From positions 1 through 32,077 of the forward strand of contig PABH01000005.1 of the NCBI GenBank assembly GCA_002702705.1: a stretch of 32,077 nucleotides of DNA, in the 5' to 3' direction. The position numbers and the translations under genes are program-made. Origin of the DNA: Anaerolineaceae bacterium (GTDB lineage Bacteria > Chloroflexota > Anaerolineae > Anaerolineales > Anaerolineaceae). The notes under the pieces were generated by a model. It did not search any database. It was not told the DNA's origin and saw nothing but the letters and a program-made list of their open reading frames with translations. Positions 1-7,501 of the stretch are shown here, one piece after another (within the stretch, counting starts at the first letter, position 1; every line of letters starts with the position of its first letter).

Positions 1-1
1 A

Positions 2-190
2 TGGAAATGTCCTCAATGCCAAATTGAACATAATCGAGATGTCAATGCGGCAAAGAATATCTTAAAACAAACTACCGTAGGGGCTACGGGAAGTAACGCC
101 AGTGGAGTCCAAGTAAGACCTGAAGTGCAATATTTACACAAGCAGGCAGGGACGTCGAAGCTGGAAATCCCACAGCTTGCTGTGGGGTAG
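2..190 (+). CDS. tnpB: TnpB RNA-guided nuclease, C-terminal fragment (5' partial)
   Basis: Frame 2 is open from the edge to TAG at 188-190. It begins with a CPQC half of the TnpB zinc-finger motif and continues with HNRDVNAAKNIL. That motif is the signature of the last RuvC block of TnpB (OrfB), where the aspartate of RDVNAA is a catalytic residue. The remaining 40 or so residues are the usual variable tail. TnpB is a programmable nuclease guided by an RNA (omegaRNA/reRNA) transcribed from the 3' end of its own gene into the flank, so this segment probably also encodes guide scaffold. Only the last 62 codons are present, so whether the full gene is intact cannot be seen. Confidence 0.88.
   Translation, partial: WKCPQCQIEHNRDVNAAKNILKQTTVGATGSNASGVQVRPEVQYLHKQAGTSKLEIPQLAVG
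168..187. repeat. IS right-end hairpin
   Basis: CCCACAGC (169-176) pairs with GCTGTGGG (179-186) across a TT loop, with a possible T-G wobble at 168/187. It overlaps the last tnpB codons. Imperfect-hairpin ends are recognised by the IS200/IS605 transposase, and the same hairpin would lie at the 3' end of the omegaRNA scaffold. Confidence 0.8.
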
Positions 191-192
191 TT

Positions 193-294
193 CATCTGAT
201 CTTACTGCCGCAGGTGGCAGCCTTGGTTGGGTTGGGGGCTGGTTTATTGGCTGATTGGCTGCCGGGATTGCGACGTAAAACCCAATCACCATAA
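193..294 (+). pseudogene. C-terminal remnant of a gene cut by the insertion sequence
   Basis: Directly after the insertion sequence a frame is open from about 193 to TAA at 292-294. It reads as a hydrophobic, Gly/Leu/Ala-rich stretch (LILLPQVAALVGLGAGLLAD) followed by a basic tail, as expected for the last membrane helix and cytoplasmic end of a membrane protein. It has no start codon or ribosome site of its own. I infer it is the 3' end of a gene interrupted by the element; the 5' part would lie beyond the left edge. The short length leaves chance possible. Confidence 0.4.
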
Positions 295-303
295 AATACA
301 TGC

Positions 304-332
304 TTGTATTTCAAACTTCATTTTGTTATACT
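304..332 (+). promoter_or_regulatory. Candidate sigma70 promoter of the xylose operon
   Basis: TTGTAT (304-309) and TATACT (327-332) are separated by 17 nt, giving 4/6 and 5/6 matches to the -35 and -10 consensus. The predicted start near 339 lies about 43 nt upstream of the repressor gene. Confidence 0.5.
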
Positions 333-340
333 TTAGTTAA

Positions 341-357
341 TTTGTTGCCCCAACAAA
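341..357. promoter_or_regulatory. Candidate ROK/XylR operator
   Basis: TTTGTTG (341-347) and CAACAAA (351-357) form a perfect 7-bp inverted repeat with a CCC centre. It sits right at the predicted transcription start, where a bound repressor would block initiation. TTTGTT/AACAAA-rich palindromes are typical of xylose ROK repressor sites. Confidence 0.5.
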
Positions 358-381
358 CAAATATATCTAAGAGAGTTCATC

Positions 382-1620
382 TTGGTAAAAACTGCTGATC
401 AAAACTTTGTCCGTAAATTTAATACAGCCCTTGTTTTGGAAATGGTACGGAAAGAAGCGCCATTATCCCGGGCGTCCATTTCTGCTCAAACCGGGCTCAA
501 TCGCAGCACGGTTTCCAGCATTGTGCAGGAACTGCTTGAAACCGGATTTTTAATCGAAACAGAACTACAGGGGGATAAGGTGGGAAGGCCTGGCATATTA
601 CTCAGGCTTAATCCAAACGGCGGCGCATTTTTGGGGATTGAAATAAACGTCGATTATTTGGCAGGGGTGTTGGTGGATTTCAGTACCAAACTGCTCGAAA
701 AACGGTTTATCCCCTCCGATCCAACCCAAGGGTCTGAAGCAATTTTGACCGCCGTACAGCACATGATCACCGATCTGGTGGCTCAGGCTGAACAACGTGA
801 TCTGCCCGTAATGGGGATTGGAGTCGGTCTGCCCGGTGTGGTTGATACCAATCGTGGAAGTTTGGTGTATGCCCCCAATTTGGGTTGGCGGGATACACCC
901 GTGCGGGATATGCTCCAACAGCTTTTTAATTTACCGGTGCTGGTCGATAATGAAGCCAACTGCGCTGTTTTGGGTGAATATCGTTTTGGTATCAGCCAGG
1001 ATGTGTCGGATGTTGTTTATTTGAGTGCGAATGTTGGTCTGGGTGGTGGCATTCTATCCGATGGCAAAATTTTCCGCGGCAGTTCTGGTTTTGCAAGTGA
1101 AATTGGCCACGCCGTGATTGACCCGGCTGGTCCAGCTTGCGGCTGTGGTCGTTTTGGCTGTTGGGAAACGTTTGTTGGCACCCGTGCCGTCGTGGATTTG
1201 GTCAAAAAACGTTTACCCGGTTCCGGTTCTTCTCTGGTTGGCAAGTCATCCGTTGATTTTGCAGATGTGCTTTCCGCTGCCCAAAGCGGGGATGCGCTTG
1301 CTTTGGATGTGCTGGGGGAGGTCGGTCGGTTTTTGGGCATTGGCATCACCAATCTGGTTAATATTTTTAACCCCCGGCAGGTGGTTTTGGGCGGTACTCT
1401 GGGAAAGGCAGCCGAGCTGTTGTTACCGCAAATATCATCGACTGTGTTTGGTGAAAGTTTATTATCCACCCACGCCGATTTGCGCCTGGATGCTTCTGCT
1501 TTAAAGGAAGAAGCTTGTTTATTAGGGGCTGTTTCCCTGGTTTATGATGAGGTAATTCGCGATCCGATCGGTTGGATCGTTAAAAGACAAAATTCAAACC
1601 ATAATAGAAATGAGGATTAA
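382..1620 (+). CDS. xylR: ROK-family transcriptional repressor, probably xylose-responsive
   Basis: This is a 412-residue repressor of normal ROK length. An N-terminal winged helix-turn-helix spans about residues 12-60 ([20 protein letters not shown]). It is followed by the actin-like ROK sugar-binding fold with GIGVGLPG (145-152), the DNEAN motif at 189-193, the glycine-rich GLGGG at 219-223, and the ROK zinc site H243 plus C253, C255 and C260 in [10 protein letters not shown]. The start is TTG at 382, preceded by GAGAG at 371-375. Its frame ends 1 nt before xylA begins, so it is the first gene of the operon. In this family sugar binding releases the operator; xylose as effector is inferred from xylA and xylB downstream. 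The 341-357 palindrome suggests autoregulation. Confidence 0.9.
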   Translation: MVKTADQNFVRKFNTALVLEMVRKEAPLSRASISAQTGLNRSTVSSIVQELLETGFLIETELQGDKVGRPGILLRLNPNGGAFLGIEINVDYLAGVLVDFSTKLLEKRFIPSDPTQGSEAILTAVQHMITDLVAQAEQRDLPVMGIGVGLPGVVDTNRGSLVYAPNLGWRDTPVRDMLQQLFNLPVLVDNEANCAVLGEYRFGISQDVSDVVYLSANVGLGGGILSDGKIFRGSSGFASEIGHAVIDPAGPACGCGRFGCWETFVGTRAVVDLVKKRLPGSGSSLVGKSSVDFADVLSAAQSGDALALDVLGEVGRFLGIGITNLVNIFNPRQVVLGGTLGKAAELLLPQISSTVFGESLLSTHADLRLDASALKEEACLLGAVSLVYDEVIRDPIGWIVKRQNSNHNRNED

Positions 1621-1621
1621 A

Positions 1622-2785
1622 ATGGCTTACGAACCTACTCCTGAACAAAAATTTACCTTTGGTCTTTGGACTGTTGGCAATACCGGTAGTGATCCTTTTG
1701 GTTCATCCGTACGCGAAAAACTTTCCCCTGCGGAAATAGTGCGTTTATTGGGTGAGGTTGGTGCTTACGGTGTTAATTATCATGATAATGACCTGATTCC
1801 GATTGATGCGACTCCGGCTGAAAGAGACAGCATTCTTAAGGATTTCCGGCAAGCTTTGCAGGAAACCGGTTTGGTTGTCCCGATGGCAACCACCAACCTG
1901 TTTGGAGATCCCATCTTTAAGGATGGTGCTTTCACCGCGAATGACCCCAAAGTTCGGAAATATGCCCTTCAAAAAACGATGTTAAATATGGACCTGGGTG
2001 CCGAATTAGGCGCTAAAGTATACGTTTTTTGGGGGGGACGGGAAGGTACCGAGTCTGATGCGACCAAATCGGCTTTGGATTCTTTAAAACATTTCCGCGA
2101 ATCGTTAAATTTCCTGTGTGAATATAACCGCTCCCAAGGATATGGTTATAAATTTGCCCTGGAAGCCAAACCGAATGAACCTCGTGGTGATATTTATTTA
2201 CCCACCACGGGTGCCATGCTCGGTTTTATTGAAACCCTCGATTATCCCGATATGGTAGGCGTGAACCCCGAGATGGCACACGAACACATGGCTGGCTTAA
2301 ACTTCATGCACGCCGTCGCACAGGCCTGGGATGCAGGTAAGTTGTTCCATATTGACCTGAATGACCAAAATTATGCCCGTTTTGATCAGGATTGGCGTTT
2401 TGGCATGCAGAACCTGAAACAAACCTTCTTCCTGGTGAAACTGCTGGAAGATGTGGGTTATGAAGGCAGCCGCCACTTTGATGCGCATGCTTTCCGAACC
2501 GAGGATTACGAAGGCGTAAAAGATTTCGCGCGGGGCTGTATGCGTTCTTATATGATCTTTAAGGAAAAAGCGGAACGATTTAATAAAGACGCAGAAATTC
2601 AAGGACTGCTGGCTGAAATTACAAAATCCGATCCGGAAATGGAAAAATTTGACGGTGAATTTACTTCTGAAAAAGCAGAAGCCTTAAAAGCCTATTCCTT
2701 TGACCGAAAAAATATCGCTGCCCGTGGTTTGGGTTACGAAAAGTTAGATCAACTCACCAATGAATTGTTAATGGGTATTCGTTAA
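1622..2785 (+). CDS. xylA: Xylose isomerase, short (class I) type
   Basis: It converts D-xylose to D-xylulose in the cytoplasm, the entry step of xylose catabolism. At 387 residues it matches the short actinobacterial type in length and numbering. All catalytic and metal ligands are visible at their standard positions: H54 and D57 in YHDND, E181 and K183 in EAKPNEP, E217 and H220 in NPEMAHEH, D245 in HIDLND, D255 and D257 in DQDW, and D287 in HFDAH. I prefer ATG 1622 over the in-frame ATG at 1610, because GAGG at 1611-1614 gives a properly spaced ribosome site and the protein then begins MAYEPTPEQ as in relatives. It lies between the repressor and the xylulokinase gene in one operon. Confidence 0.97.
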   Translation: MAYEPTPEQKFTFGLWTVGNTGSDPFGSSVREKLSPAEIVRLLGEVGAYGVNYHDNDLIPIDATPAERDSILKDFRQALQETGLVVPMATTNLFGDPIFKDGAFTANDPKVRKYALQKTMLNMDLGAELGAKVYVFWGGREGTESDATKSALDSLKHFRESLNFLCEYNRSQGYGYKFALEAKPNEPRGDIYLPTTGAMLGFIETLDYPDMVGVNPEMAHEHMAGLNFMHAVAQAWDAGKLFHIDLNDQNYARFDQDWRFGMQNLKQTFFLVKLLEDVGYEGSRHFDAHAFRTEDYEGVKDFARGCMRSYMIFKEKAERFNKDAEIQGLLAEITKSDPEMEKFDGEFTSEKAEALKAYSFDRKNIAARGLGYEKLDQLTNELLMGIR

Positions 2786-2814
2786 GAAAAACGCCCTTCC
2801 GAAAGGGATGATTG

Positions 2815-4314
2815 ATGACAAAAAAAACATACTTTTTGGGTTTAGATATTTCCACCACCGGTGCCAAAGCTCTTTTAATAGATGCTGTTGGCGCTGTGGT
2901 GGGAACAGCAAATACCGCTATTAGCCTGCAAACCCCGCATCCGCTCTGGTCGGAACAGGACCCGGAGGAATGGTGGCAGGCTATGCAGCGCAGCATCCGT
3001 ACCCTGCTGGAAACCAGTGGAATATCTGGAGAATCGATTGCTGCCATTGGTTTGACAGGTCAAATGCATGGTTTGGTGATGTTGGATCGGGATGGCAAGG
3101 TACTGCGTCCAGCCATGTTGTGGAATGACCAGCGAACTGCTGCCGAATGTGACTTGATCCGCGAGAAGGTTGGCAAAGAGCGCCTTATTCAAATCACAGG
3201 TAATGATGCCCTGACTGGTTTCACCGCGCCCAAGATTTTGTGGGTGCAGCGGAATGAACCGGCGGTTTATGCCCGCTGCGAACAGGTGCTGCTTCCCAAA
3301 GATTATATTCGGTTCCGTCTGACAGATACCTATGCTACCGACAAAGCAGGGGCGGCGGGAACCCTGTTGATGGATGTCCGCCAGCGGGACTGGTCGGATG
3401 AGGTTTTATCCGCCCTGGAAATTTCCAGAAGCTGGATGCCAAAAACATTTGAAGGTACGGCCATCACCGGTTCGATCACAACTGAAATCGCGACCCAAAC
3501 CGGGCTGGTTGCCGGAACACCTGTGGTTGGCGGTGGAGGAGATCAGGCTGCCGGTGCAGTTGGAGTTGGTGCGGTTGAACCGGGTATTGTGGGACTGGTA
3601 TTGGGTACTTCGGGTGTGGTATTTGCCTCTACCGGTGAACCGTTTATTGAAAAAAATGGTTTGTTACATGCCTTCTGTCATGCCCTGCCGGATGCCTGGC
3701 ACCTGATGGGAGTGATGCTTTCCGCAGCGGGCAGTTTGCAGTGGTATCGGGATACCCTGGCACCAAAAATGAACTTTGACGATTTGTTAAAACCAGCTGA
3801 AGCCATTTCCCCCGGGGCGGGTGGATTGTTTTTCCTGCCCTACCTGACCGGAGAACGAACGCCACACCCCGATCCGTATGCCCGTGGTGGTTTTATCGGC
3901 TTGACTCGCTCCCATACCCAGGCGCACATGACCCGTGCTGTTTTGGAAGGGGTTGCCTTTGGGCTGCGAGATGGTTTGGAATTGGTGAAAGGTGCCGGCT
4001 TAGGTGAAATCCGCCAGATTCGTGTTTCCGGCGGTGGGGCAAAGAGTCCACTCTGGCGCCAGATTCTGGCTGATGTATTGGATGCTGAACTGGTGACGGT
4101 GAACACTACCGAAGGTGGCGCATTTGGGGCGGCCTTGCTGGCAGCAGTTGGGTTAGGCAACTGGCCCGATGTGCCCACAGCCTGCGCGGAAACCATTCAA
4201 GTTTTGGATACCACAATTCCCAATCTGGAGGCTGTAAAGGAATATGCGGCAGTTTATCCACTCTACCGCGAACTTTACCCGGCTTTAAAAGGCTTTTTTA
4301 AAAACTTATCTTGA
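2815..4314 (+). CDS. xylB: Xylulokinase
   Basis: It phosphorylates D-xylulose with ATP to give xylulose 5-phosphate for the pentose phosphate pathway. This 499-residue FGGY-family kinase has GLDISTTGAK at 9-18 (phosphate loop), GQMHG at 82-86 and WNDQRT at 103-108 (substrate site), the catalytic aspartate D243 in GGGGDQAAG, LTGERTPH, and a C-terminal VSGGGAKSPLW ATP-site motif. ATG 2815 is preferred over the adjacent in-frame TTG at 2812; GAAAGGG at 2801-2807 is the ribosome site. It starts 29 nt after xylA and is followed by a strong hairpin terminator, so the operon ends here. No xylose transporter gene is present. Confidence 0.96.
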   Translation: MTKKTYFLGLDISTTGAKALLIDAVGAVVGTANTAISLQTPHPLWSEQDPEEWWQAMQRSIRTLLETSGISGESIAAIGLTGQMHGLVMLDRDGKVLRPAMLWNDQRTAAECDLIREKVGKERLIQITGNDALTGFTAPKILWVQRNEPAVYARCEQVLLPKDYIRFRLTDTYATDKAGAAGTLLMDVRQRDWSDEVLSALEISRSWMPKTFEGTAITGSITTEIATQTGLVAGTPVVGGGGDQAAGAVGVGAVEPGIVGLVLGTSGVVFASTGEPFIEKNGLLHAFCHALPDAWHLMGVMLSAAGSLQWYRDTLAPKMNFDDLLKPAEAISPGAGGLFFLPYLTGERTPHPDPYARGGFIGLTRSHTQAHMTRAVLEGVAFGLRDGLELVKGAGLGEIRQIRVSGGGAKSPLWRQILADVLDAELVTVNTTEGGAFGAALLAAVGLGNWPDVPTACAETIQVLDTTIPNLEAVKEYAAVYPLYRELYPALKGFFKNLS

Positions 4315-4343
4315 ATCAGATTTCTTTGATTCTTCTCCTATCA

Positions 4344-4372
4344 AAAGGGGGGGCCATCATGGCCCCCCCTTT
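4344..4372 (+). terminator. Hairpin terminator after xylB
   Basis: A 12-bp perfect stem (AAAGGGGGGGCC at 4344-4355 with GGCCCCCCCTTT at 4361-4372) closes a 5-nt loop, 29 nt after the xylB stop. The stem is very GC-rich but the T tract is short (TTTAAGATT), so it fits a Rho-independent terminator with a weak tail. Confidence 0.8.
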
Positions 4373-4394
4373 AAGATTCGGGGATAAGTTATGG

Positions 4395-4615
4395 ATGCGA
4401 CGTACTGTGCTACGTTTGGTGTGACGCACTTGGGTGTAGAAGATCCCTTTCTACCCTAGCTTGCTTGCCGTCTATTGTGGTTTTTACTCCAAGAGTGCGC
4501 TGCACTTGAGAAATATTTCCTGTATGTAGTTGCAACGAACGAAATTTACTGAGGTTTTAATCTGATTTCTATGTATTAGGGAAGAGAAGTAAATTCTTAA
4601 CCAAGTGCATCGCAC
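4395..4615. repeat. Gene-free stretch with scattered copies of a 15-bp motif
   Basis: No convincing gene lies between 4373 and 4782. The stretch holds variants of one motif, best written GTGCGACGCACTTGG: 4395-4409 (degenerate, ATGCGACGTACTGTG), 4419-4433 (GTGTGACGCACTTGG), 4495-4509 (GTGCGCTGCACTTGA), and an inverted copy at 4601-4615 (reverse complement GTGCGATGCACTTGG). Each copy is itself partly palindromic. A small hairpin, GTAGAA with TTCTAC, sits near 4435-4453. From 4620 to 4782 the sequence is AT-rich with nothing I can name. Confidence 0.5.
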
Positions 4616-4782
4616 CTAAATTGTAAGTTAACATGAAAAAATCCCATTGAAACAAGAATTTAAAAACAGTATATTTAAAGTAACATCCTTCCTCCCTAAA
4701 CTAGTAAAGAAGTATCTTTTTAGAAAAAAAGTGGTAATTAAGATTTAAAACAATCATTACCATCTGGAAAAGGAAGAAAAAA

Positions 4783-5067
4783 ATGATTTATTCAGATCAA
4801 AATTTAGCGTACCTTGAACTGTTAAAAACCCAACAATCCGCCCATAAACGAAATACCCGTGTAATCGGTGTGGTTAGTCTCTTTGTTTTTTTGTTAACCT
4901 TAGGAACAGGTATGCTGCGCGGCTTGGGTAGCAGAGAAGTATATCTTCTTGCTGGTTTAAATGTGGTGTTAGTTCTCAGTTTTGTGATGGCCTGGGTACG
5001 CCTGGAAGTTGTCAGCCAGAATATATCACTGATTACAAACTTGACTTTGATAGCTAACCATAAATAA
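4783..5067 (+). CDS. Small two-helix membrane protein, unknown function
   Basis: This is a 94-residue protein with a polar, partly basic N terminus of about 25 residues. Two hydrophobic segments follow at about 26-45 (VIGVVSLFVFLLTLGTGMLR) and 54-72 (YLLAGLNVVLVLSFVMAWV), then a short polar end. An AAGGAAG-like ribosome site precedes ATG 4783. I do not recognise a family. It stands alone between the xylose terminator and the SET gene, with 134 nt to the next gene, so an operon link to either is not supported. Confidence 0.6.
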   Translation: MIYSDQNLAYLELLKTQQSAHKRNTRVIGVVSLFVFLLTLGTGMLRGLGSREVYLLAGLNVVLVLSFVMAWVRLEVVSQNISLITNLTLIANHK

Positions 5068-5120
5068 TCCGAAGCAAATTTCCCAAAGCGGAAACCTAAT
5101 AATCTGACCCCTCAAAATGC

Positions 5121-5149
5121 TATACATTCACCCCGTGCGGTTGTATAAT
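5121..5149 (+). promoter_or_regulatory. Candidate promoter of the SET-domain gene
   Basis: TATACA (5121-5126) and a perfect TATAAT (5144-5149) are spaced by 17 nt. The predicted start, near 5156, leaves a leader of about 45 nt before ATG 5202. Confidence 0.5.
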
Positions 5150-5201
5150 CCGTTTTATTAAAAATTCTCCATTATGATAAATAACCAAATATCGGAGGCG
5201 T

Positions 5202-5708
5202 ATGGAATCGGATTGTATGTCTTTTATGAGTGATTTGCTGGAAGTGCGTGCATTTCAGCAAAAGGGGTCTTTTGGTATCTTTGCTCAGCAGTTTATCCAG
5301 GCTGGCACATTGTTGATGTTTTGGGGTGGGCGTATATTACCCTGGGAAAAGTTCCAGGCTTTAAGTGAGGATTGGCGCATCCACAGTGCTCAGGTGGAAG
5401 AAAACTTGTTTATTGTGCCGCTCTCTATGGATGATGAAACCAACTTCATTAATCATTCTTGCAATCCGAATGCTGGTTTTTCCAGTCCTGTCTCCATTGA
5501 AGCCATGCGTGATATTTTACCTGGGGAAGAGATTTGTTTTGACTACGCCATGTGTGATTCGCTGCCCTATGATCAGTTCACCTGTGCCTGTGGTGATCCT
5601 GCCTGCCGAGGCCAGATTTCGGGAGATGATTGGCGACTCCCCGAATTGCAAAAACGCTACCGTGGATATTTTTCACCTTATCTGGAACGCCGTATCAAAA
5701 ACCGGTAG
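5202..5708 (+). CDS. SET-domain protein, putative protein-lysine methyltransferase
   Basis: The 168 residues form a stand-alone SET domain with a post-SET cysteine cluster. An N-terminal strand with KGSFGIFA (21-28) is followed by NFINHSCNPN at 81-90, whose NHSCNPN core contacts S-adenosylmethionine. The catalytic tyrosine Y115 lies in GEEICFDYAM. C118, C128, C130 and C135 (CACGDPACRG) could bind zinc as in eukaryotic post-SET regions. Known relatives methylate lysine side chains of proteins; the substrate here is unknown and no histone-like gene is nearby. GGAGG at 5194-5198 is close to ATG 5202, so the in-frame ATG at 5217 or 5226 could be the true start. It has its own promoter and no obvious operon partner. 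Confidence 0.85.
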   Translation: MESDCMSFMSDLLEVRAFQQKGSFGIFAQQFIQAGTLLMFWGGRILPWEKFQALSEDWRIHSAQVEENLFIVPLSMDDETNFINHSCNPNAGFSSPVSIEAMRDILPGEEICFDYAMCDSLPYDQFTCACGDPACRGQISGDDWRLPELQKRYRGYFSPYLERRIKNR

Positions 5709-5884
5709 GTAAAAGTAGGTTGGGCACGGTTAATATTGGTGATAACATGTTTGCAAAAAGAGACAGAAATTCACCAAGAAATAATAGCCACGTGTCCAAC
5801 AAAAAAATAAAAAGGGAAATATCCGAGCTTATCTCTAAAAGGGGATTCCTCTTACATAAAAATCCCGGTTTTTGGATGCTACCC

Positions 5885-5975
5885 GACCTCGAGATTTTTG
5901 AATGCCCGGTTAATTTGGTTGCGAGTTCAGCCAAATTAAAGCGGAACAATATTTGCAAAAATCCATCTCGAGGTC
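5885..5975. repeat. Nested inverted-repeat element in a 344-nt gene-free stretch
   Basis: The interval 5709-6052 has no convincing gene. It holds an outer pair of arms, GACCTCGAGATTTTTG (5885-5900) and its complement at 5956-5975 with a 4-nt bulge, enclosing a second perfect 9-bp hairpin, TTAATTTGG (5910-5918) with CCAAATTAA (5931-5939). The 91-nt unit could be a small palindromic repeat (MITE/REP-like) or a structured RNA. It is not followed by a T tract. A frame starting at ATG 5747 crosses it, but I see no coding signal there. Confidence 0.6.
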
Positions 5976-6052
5976 TGTTATTTAAATGCGAATAAAGCAT
6001 GAGAAATTAAAAATCAGGTAGACATTTCTAAATATTCCAATCGAATAAAAAC

Positions 6053-7264
6053 CTACCGAATCAACATTGGTAAGTAGATAAAGAATTCATCCTCTGGTGG
6101 AAGGGTTAGGGTGAAATCTACATTTTCAATCGATTCATTGATAATGGAGATTGTTTGATATAAAGGTTGTAAATTCAACCCGCTATCAAGAGCATTGATT
6201 GTGTAACTGCCTGGAAATAAATTGGTAAATTGATAATTTCCTGCATTATCTGTAGAAAACGTATTTTCAAAGGGGGTGATTTGCATGGCTATATTGGCTG
6301 CTGGTAATCCTGCGTCTGTTAATACCGTACCGGAGATGGCATATACATTTGAATAAACCAATAGATCCACAAAATCTATAGAAATCATTTTGGATATACC
6401 TTGTGAAGTATTGATTACCAGAAAATTCAAATCTTTAGAAAAAGGTAAATTCGTCTCAATAGTTGTTTTTAGTGTGCCGTCAATATAAAATTTTGCATAA
6501 AATGGTGATGTTTCAATCCGGTAGGTATGCCATTCCAACACATTGATCCCTGATAAATTAAAAACAGTTTCCGGGACGAGATTACTTTCCCTGACAATGG
6601 CTTGTAGTTCACCTGTGGAGGATAAACGAAACCCTACTACACCATTTTCATTGATACCTTGCATACCCCAAAAATAACTTGAATTGTTATCCAATTTTAT
6701 TCTTGTATCCGCTTTGATAAGCTGTGAATCAATGCGAAAAGTGTCGATCGAAGAAAGTGTACTACTACTGTTTAAGCTTGTACCAATATTAATATTTAAA
6801 AATGGATTAGACATATTTGTATCATCAAATTGATATGTACCGTCGGAAGAGGTTGTAAAAAACCAAGGAGATTCGGTGAGGGTTTGACCAAAAAAGCCAT
6901 CGTATAATAAAGTGTCTTGTTTTGTAACTTCGATTTCCTGATCGGATGAAACAATAACATAGCCATTCCAGTCCGAGGATAAAGAAATGATATCAACTAG
7001 GTTGCTAGTAATCGTTTGATTAGGCTGAAGTGACCCATCCACAGTTGTTATAAGATCACCATTCATACTAAAAAAACTTTCAACATAAACAGCATCGACG
7101 ACACTTGAATTTTTAATATCGTATCTGGATGATTTAAAAAGGTTTTCTAACGAGACTTGAAAACCAGCTCCTTTTACATTGTTTATATTATTTGTAAAAA
7201 ACGGAACATATAAAGACAAAAAAAACGTGATTGCTAAAAAAATATTCAAAATAAAGCTTTCCAT
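6053..7264 (-). CDS. Secreted protein with laminin-G-like and carboxypeptidase-regulatory-like domains
   Basis: This 403-residue exported protein starts with a hydrophobic signal/anchor at about 4-24. The middle (about 105-305) is beta-rich and contains FRIDSQLIKADTRIKL and WHTYRIETSPFYAKFYIDG, the pattern of concanavalin/laminin-G-like jelly-roll domains. Residues about 310-390 form an Ig-like carboxypeptidase-regulatory repeat (ISGTVLTDAGLPAANI, GNYQFTNLFPGSYTI). It ends FIYLPMLIR, a short hydrophobic-plus-arginine tail I have seen on many secreted Chloroflexota proteins and that may be a sorting signal. GGGGGAAAGAGAT upstream serves as ribosome site. Many Asn/Ser/Thr residues fit an extracellular role. 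Carbohydrate binding or adhesion is a guess; no catalytic residues are evident. The call of secretion is firm, the domain names moderate. Confidence 0.7.
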   Translation of the reverse strand: MESFILNIFLAITFFLSLYVPFFTNNINNVKGAGFQVSLENLFKSSRYDIKNSSVVDAVYVESFFSMNGDLITTVDGSLQPNQTITSNLVDIISLSSDWNGYVIVSSDQEIEVTKQDTLLYDGFFGQTLTESPWFFTTSSDGTYQFDDTNMSNPFLNINIGTSLNSSSTLSSIDTFRIDSQLIKADTRIKLDNNSSYFWGMQGINENGVVGFRLSSTGELQAIVRESNLVPETVFNLSGINVLEWHTYRIETSPFYAKFYIDGTLKTTIETNLPFSKDLNFLVINTSQGISKMISIDFVDLLVYSNVYAISGTVLTDAGLPAANIAMQITPFENTFSTDNAGNYQFTNLFPGSYTINALDSGLNLQPLYQTISIINESIENVDFTLTLPPEDEFFIYLPMLIR

Positions 7265-7303
7265 TATTATCTCTTTCCCCCACTTTTGGGTTTTAATTAT
7301 GCA

Positions 7304-7335
7304 AAAGTGAATTTATTATTAATTATATTCACTTT
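7304..7335. repeat. 9-bp inverted repeat upstream of the secreted-protein gene
   Basis: AAAGTGAAT (7304-7312) and ATTCACTTT (7327-7335) are perfect complements across 14 AT-rich nt. The pair lies 40-71 nt upstream of the minus-strand start at 7264, where an operator could be; there is no T tract to suggest a terminator. Confidence 0.4.
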
Positions 7336-7501
7336 AGAAAAGAATATCCAGTGAATTTAAAGCAATCTTTAAGATTTAAGTTCCGAAAGATTTCTATATA
7401 AATGCAGGGCACTCTCTTGTTTTTGGGTTCAATTTTTTTCCAAAATGGTTTTTCCGGAGATGTGGTTGTGAAAAAAGCGCATCACTCCTACTGCAACGAA
7501 T

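Larger units (their letters stand above)
1..195 (+). mobile_element. IS200/IS605-family element, right end only
   Basis: The right end of a TnpB-carrying insertion sequence enters from the left edge. It holds the last codons of tnpB followed at once by an 8-bp perfect hairpin (169-176 with 179-186), the usual subterminal structure of IS200/IS605 right ends. No left end or TnpA is in the window. The exact end near 190-195 is inferred, because these elements do not make target duplications. Confidence 0.8.

Noticed and set aside
5747-5995. Possible 82-residue coding frame from ATG 5747.
   Set aside because: No good ribosome site, no recognisable motif, and the frame crosses the nested inverted repeat; it is probably chance.
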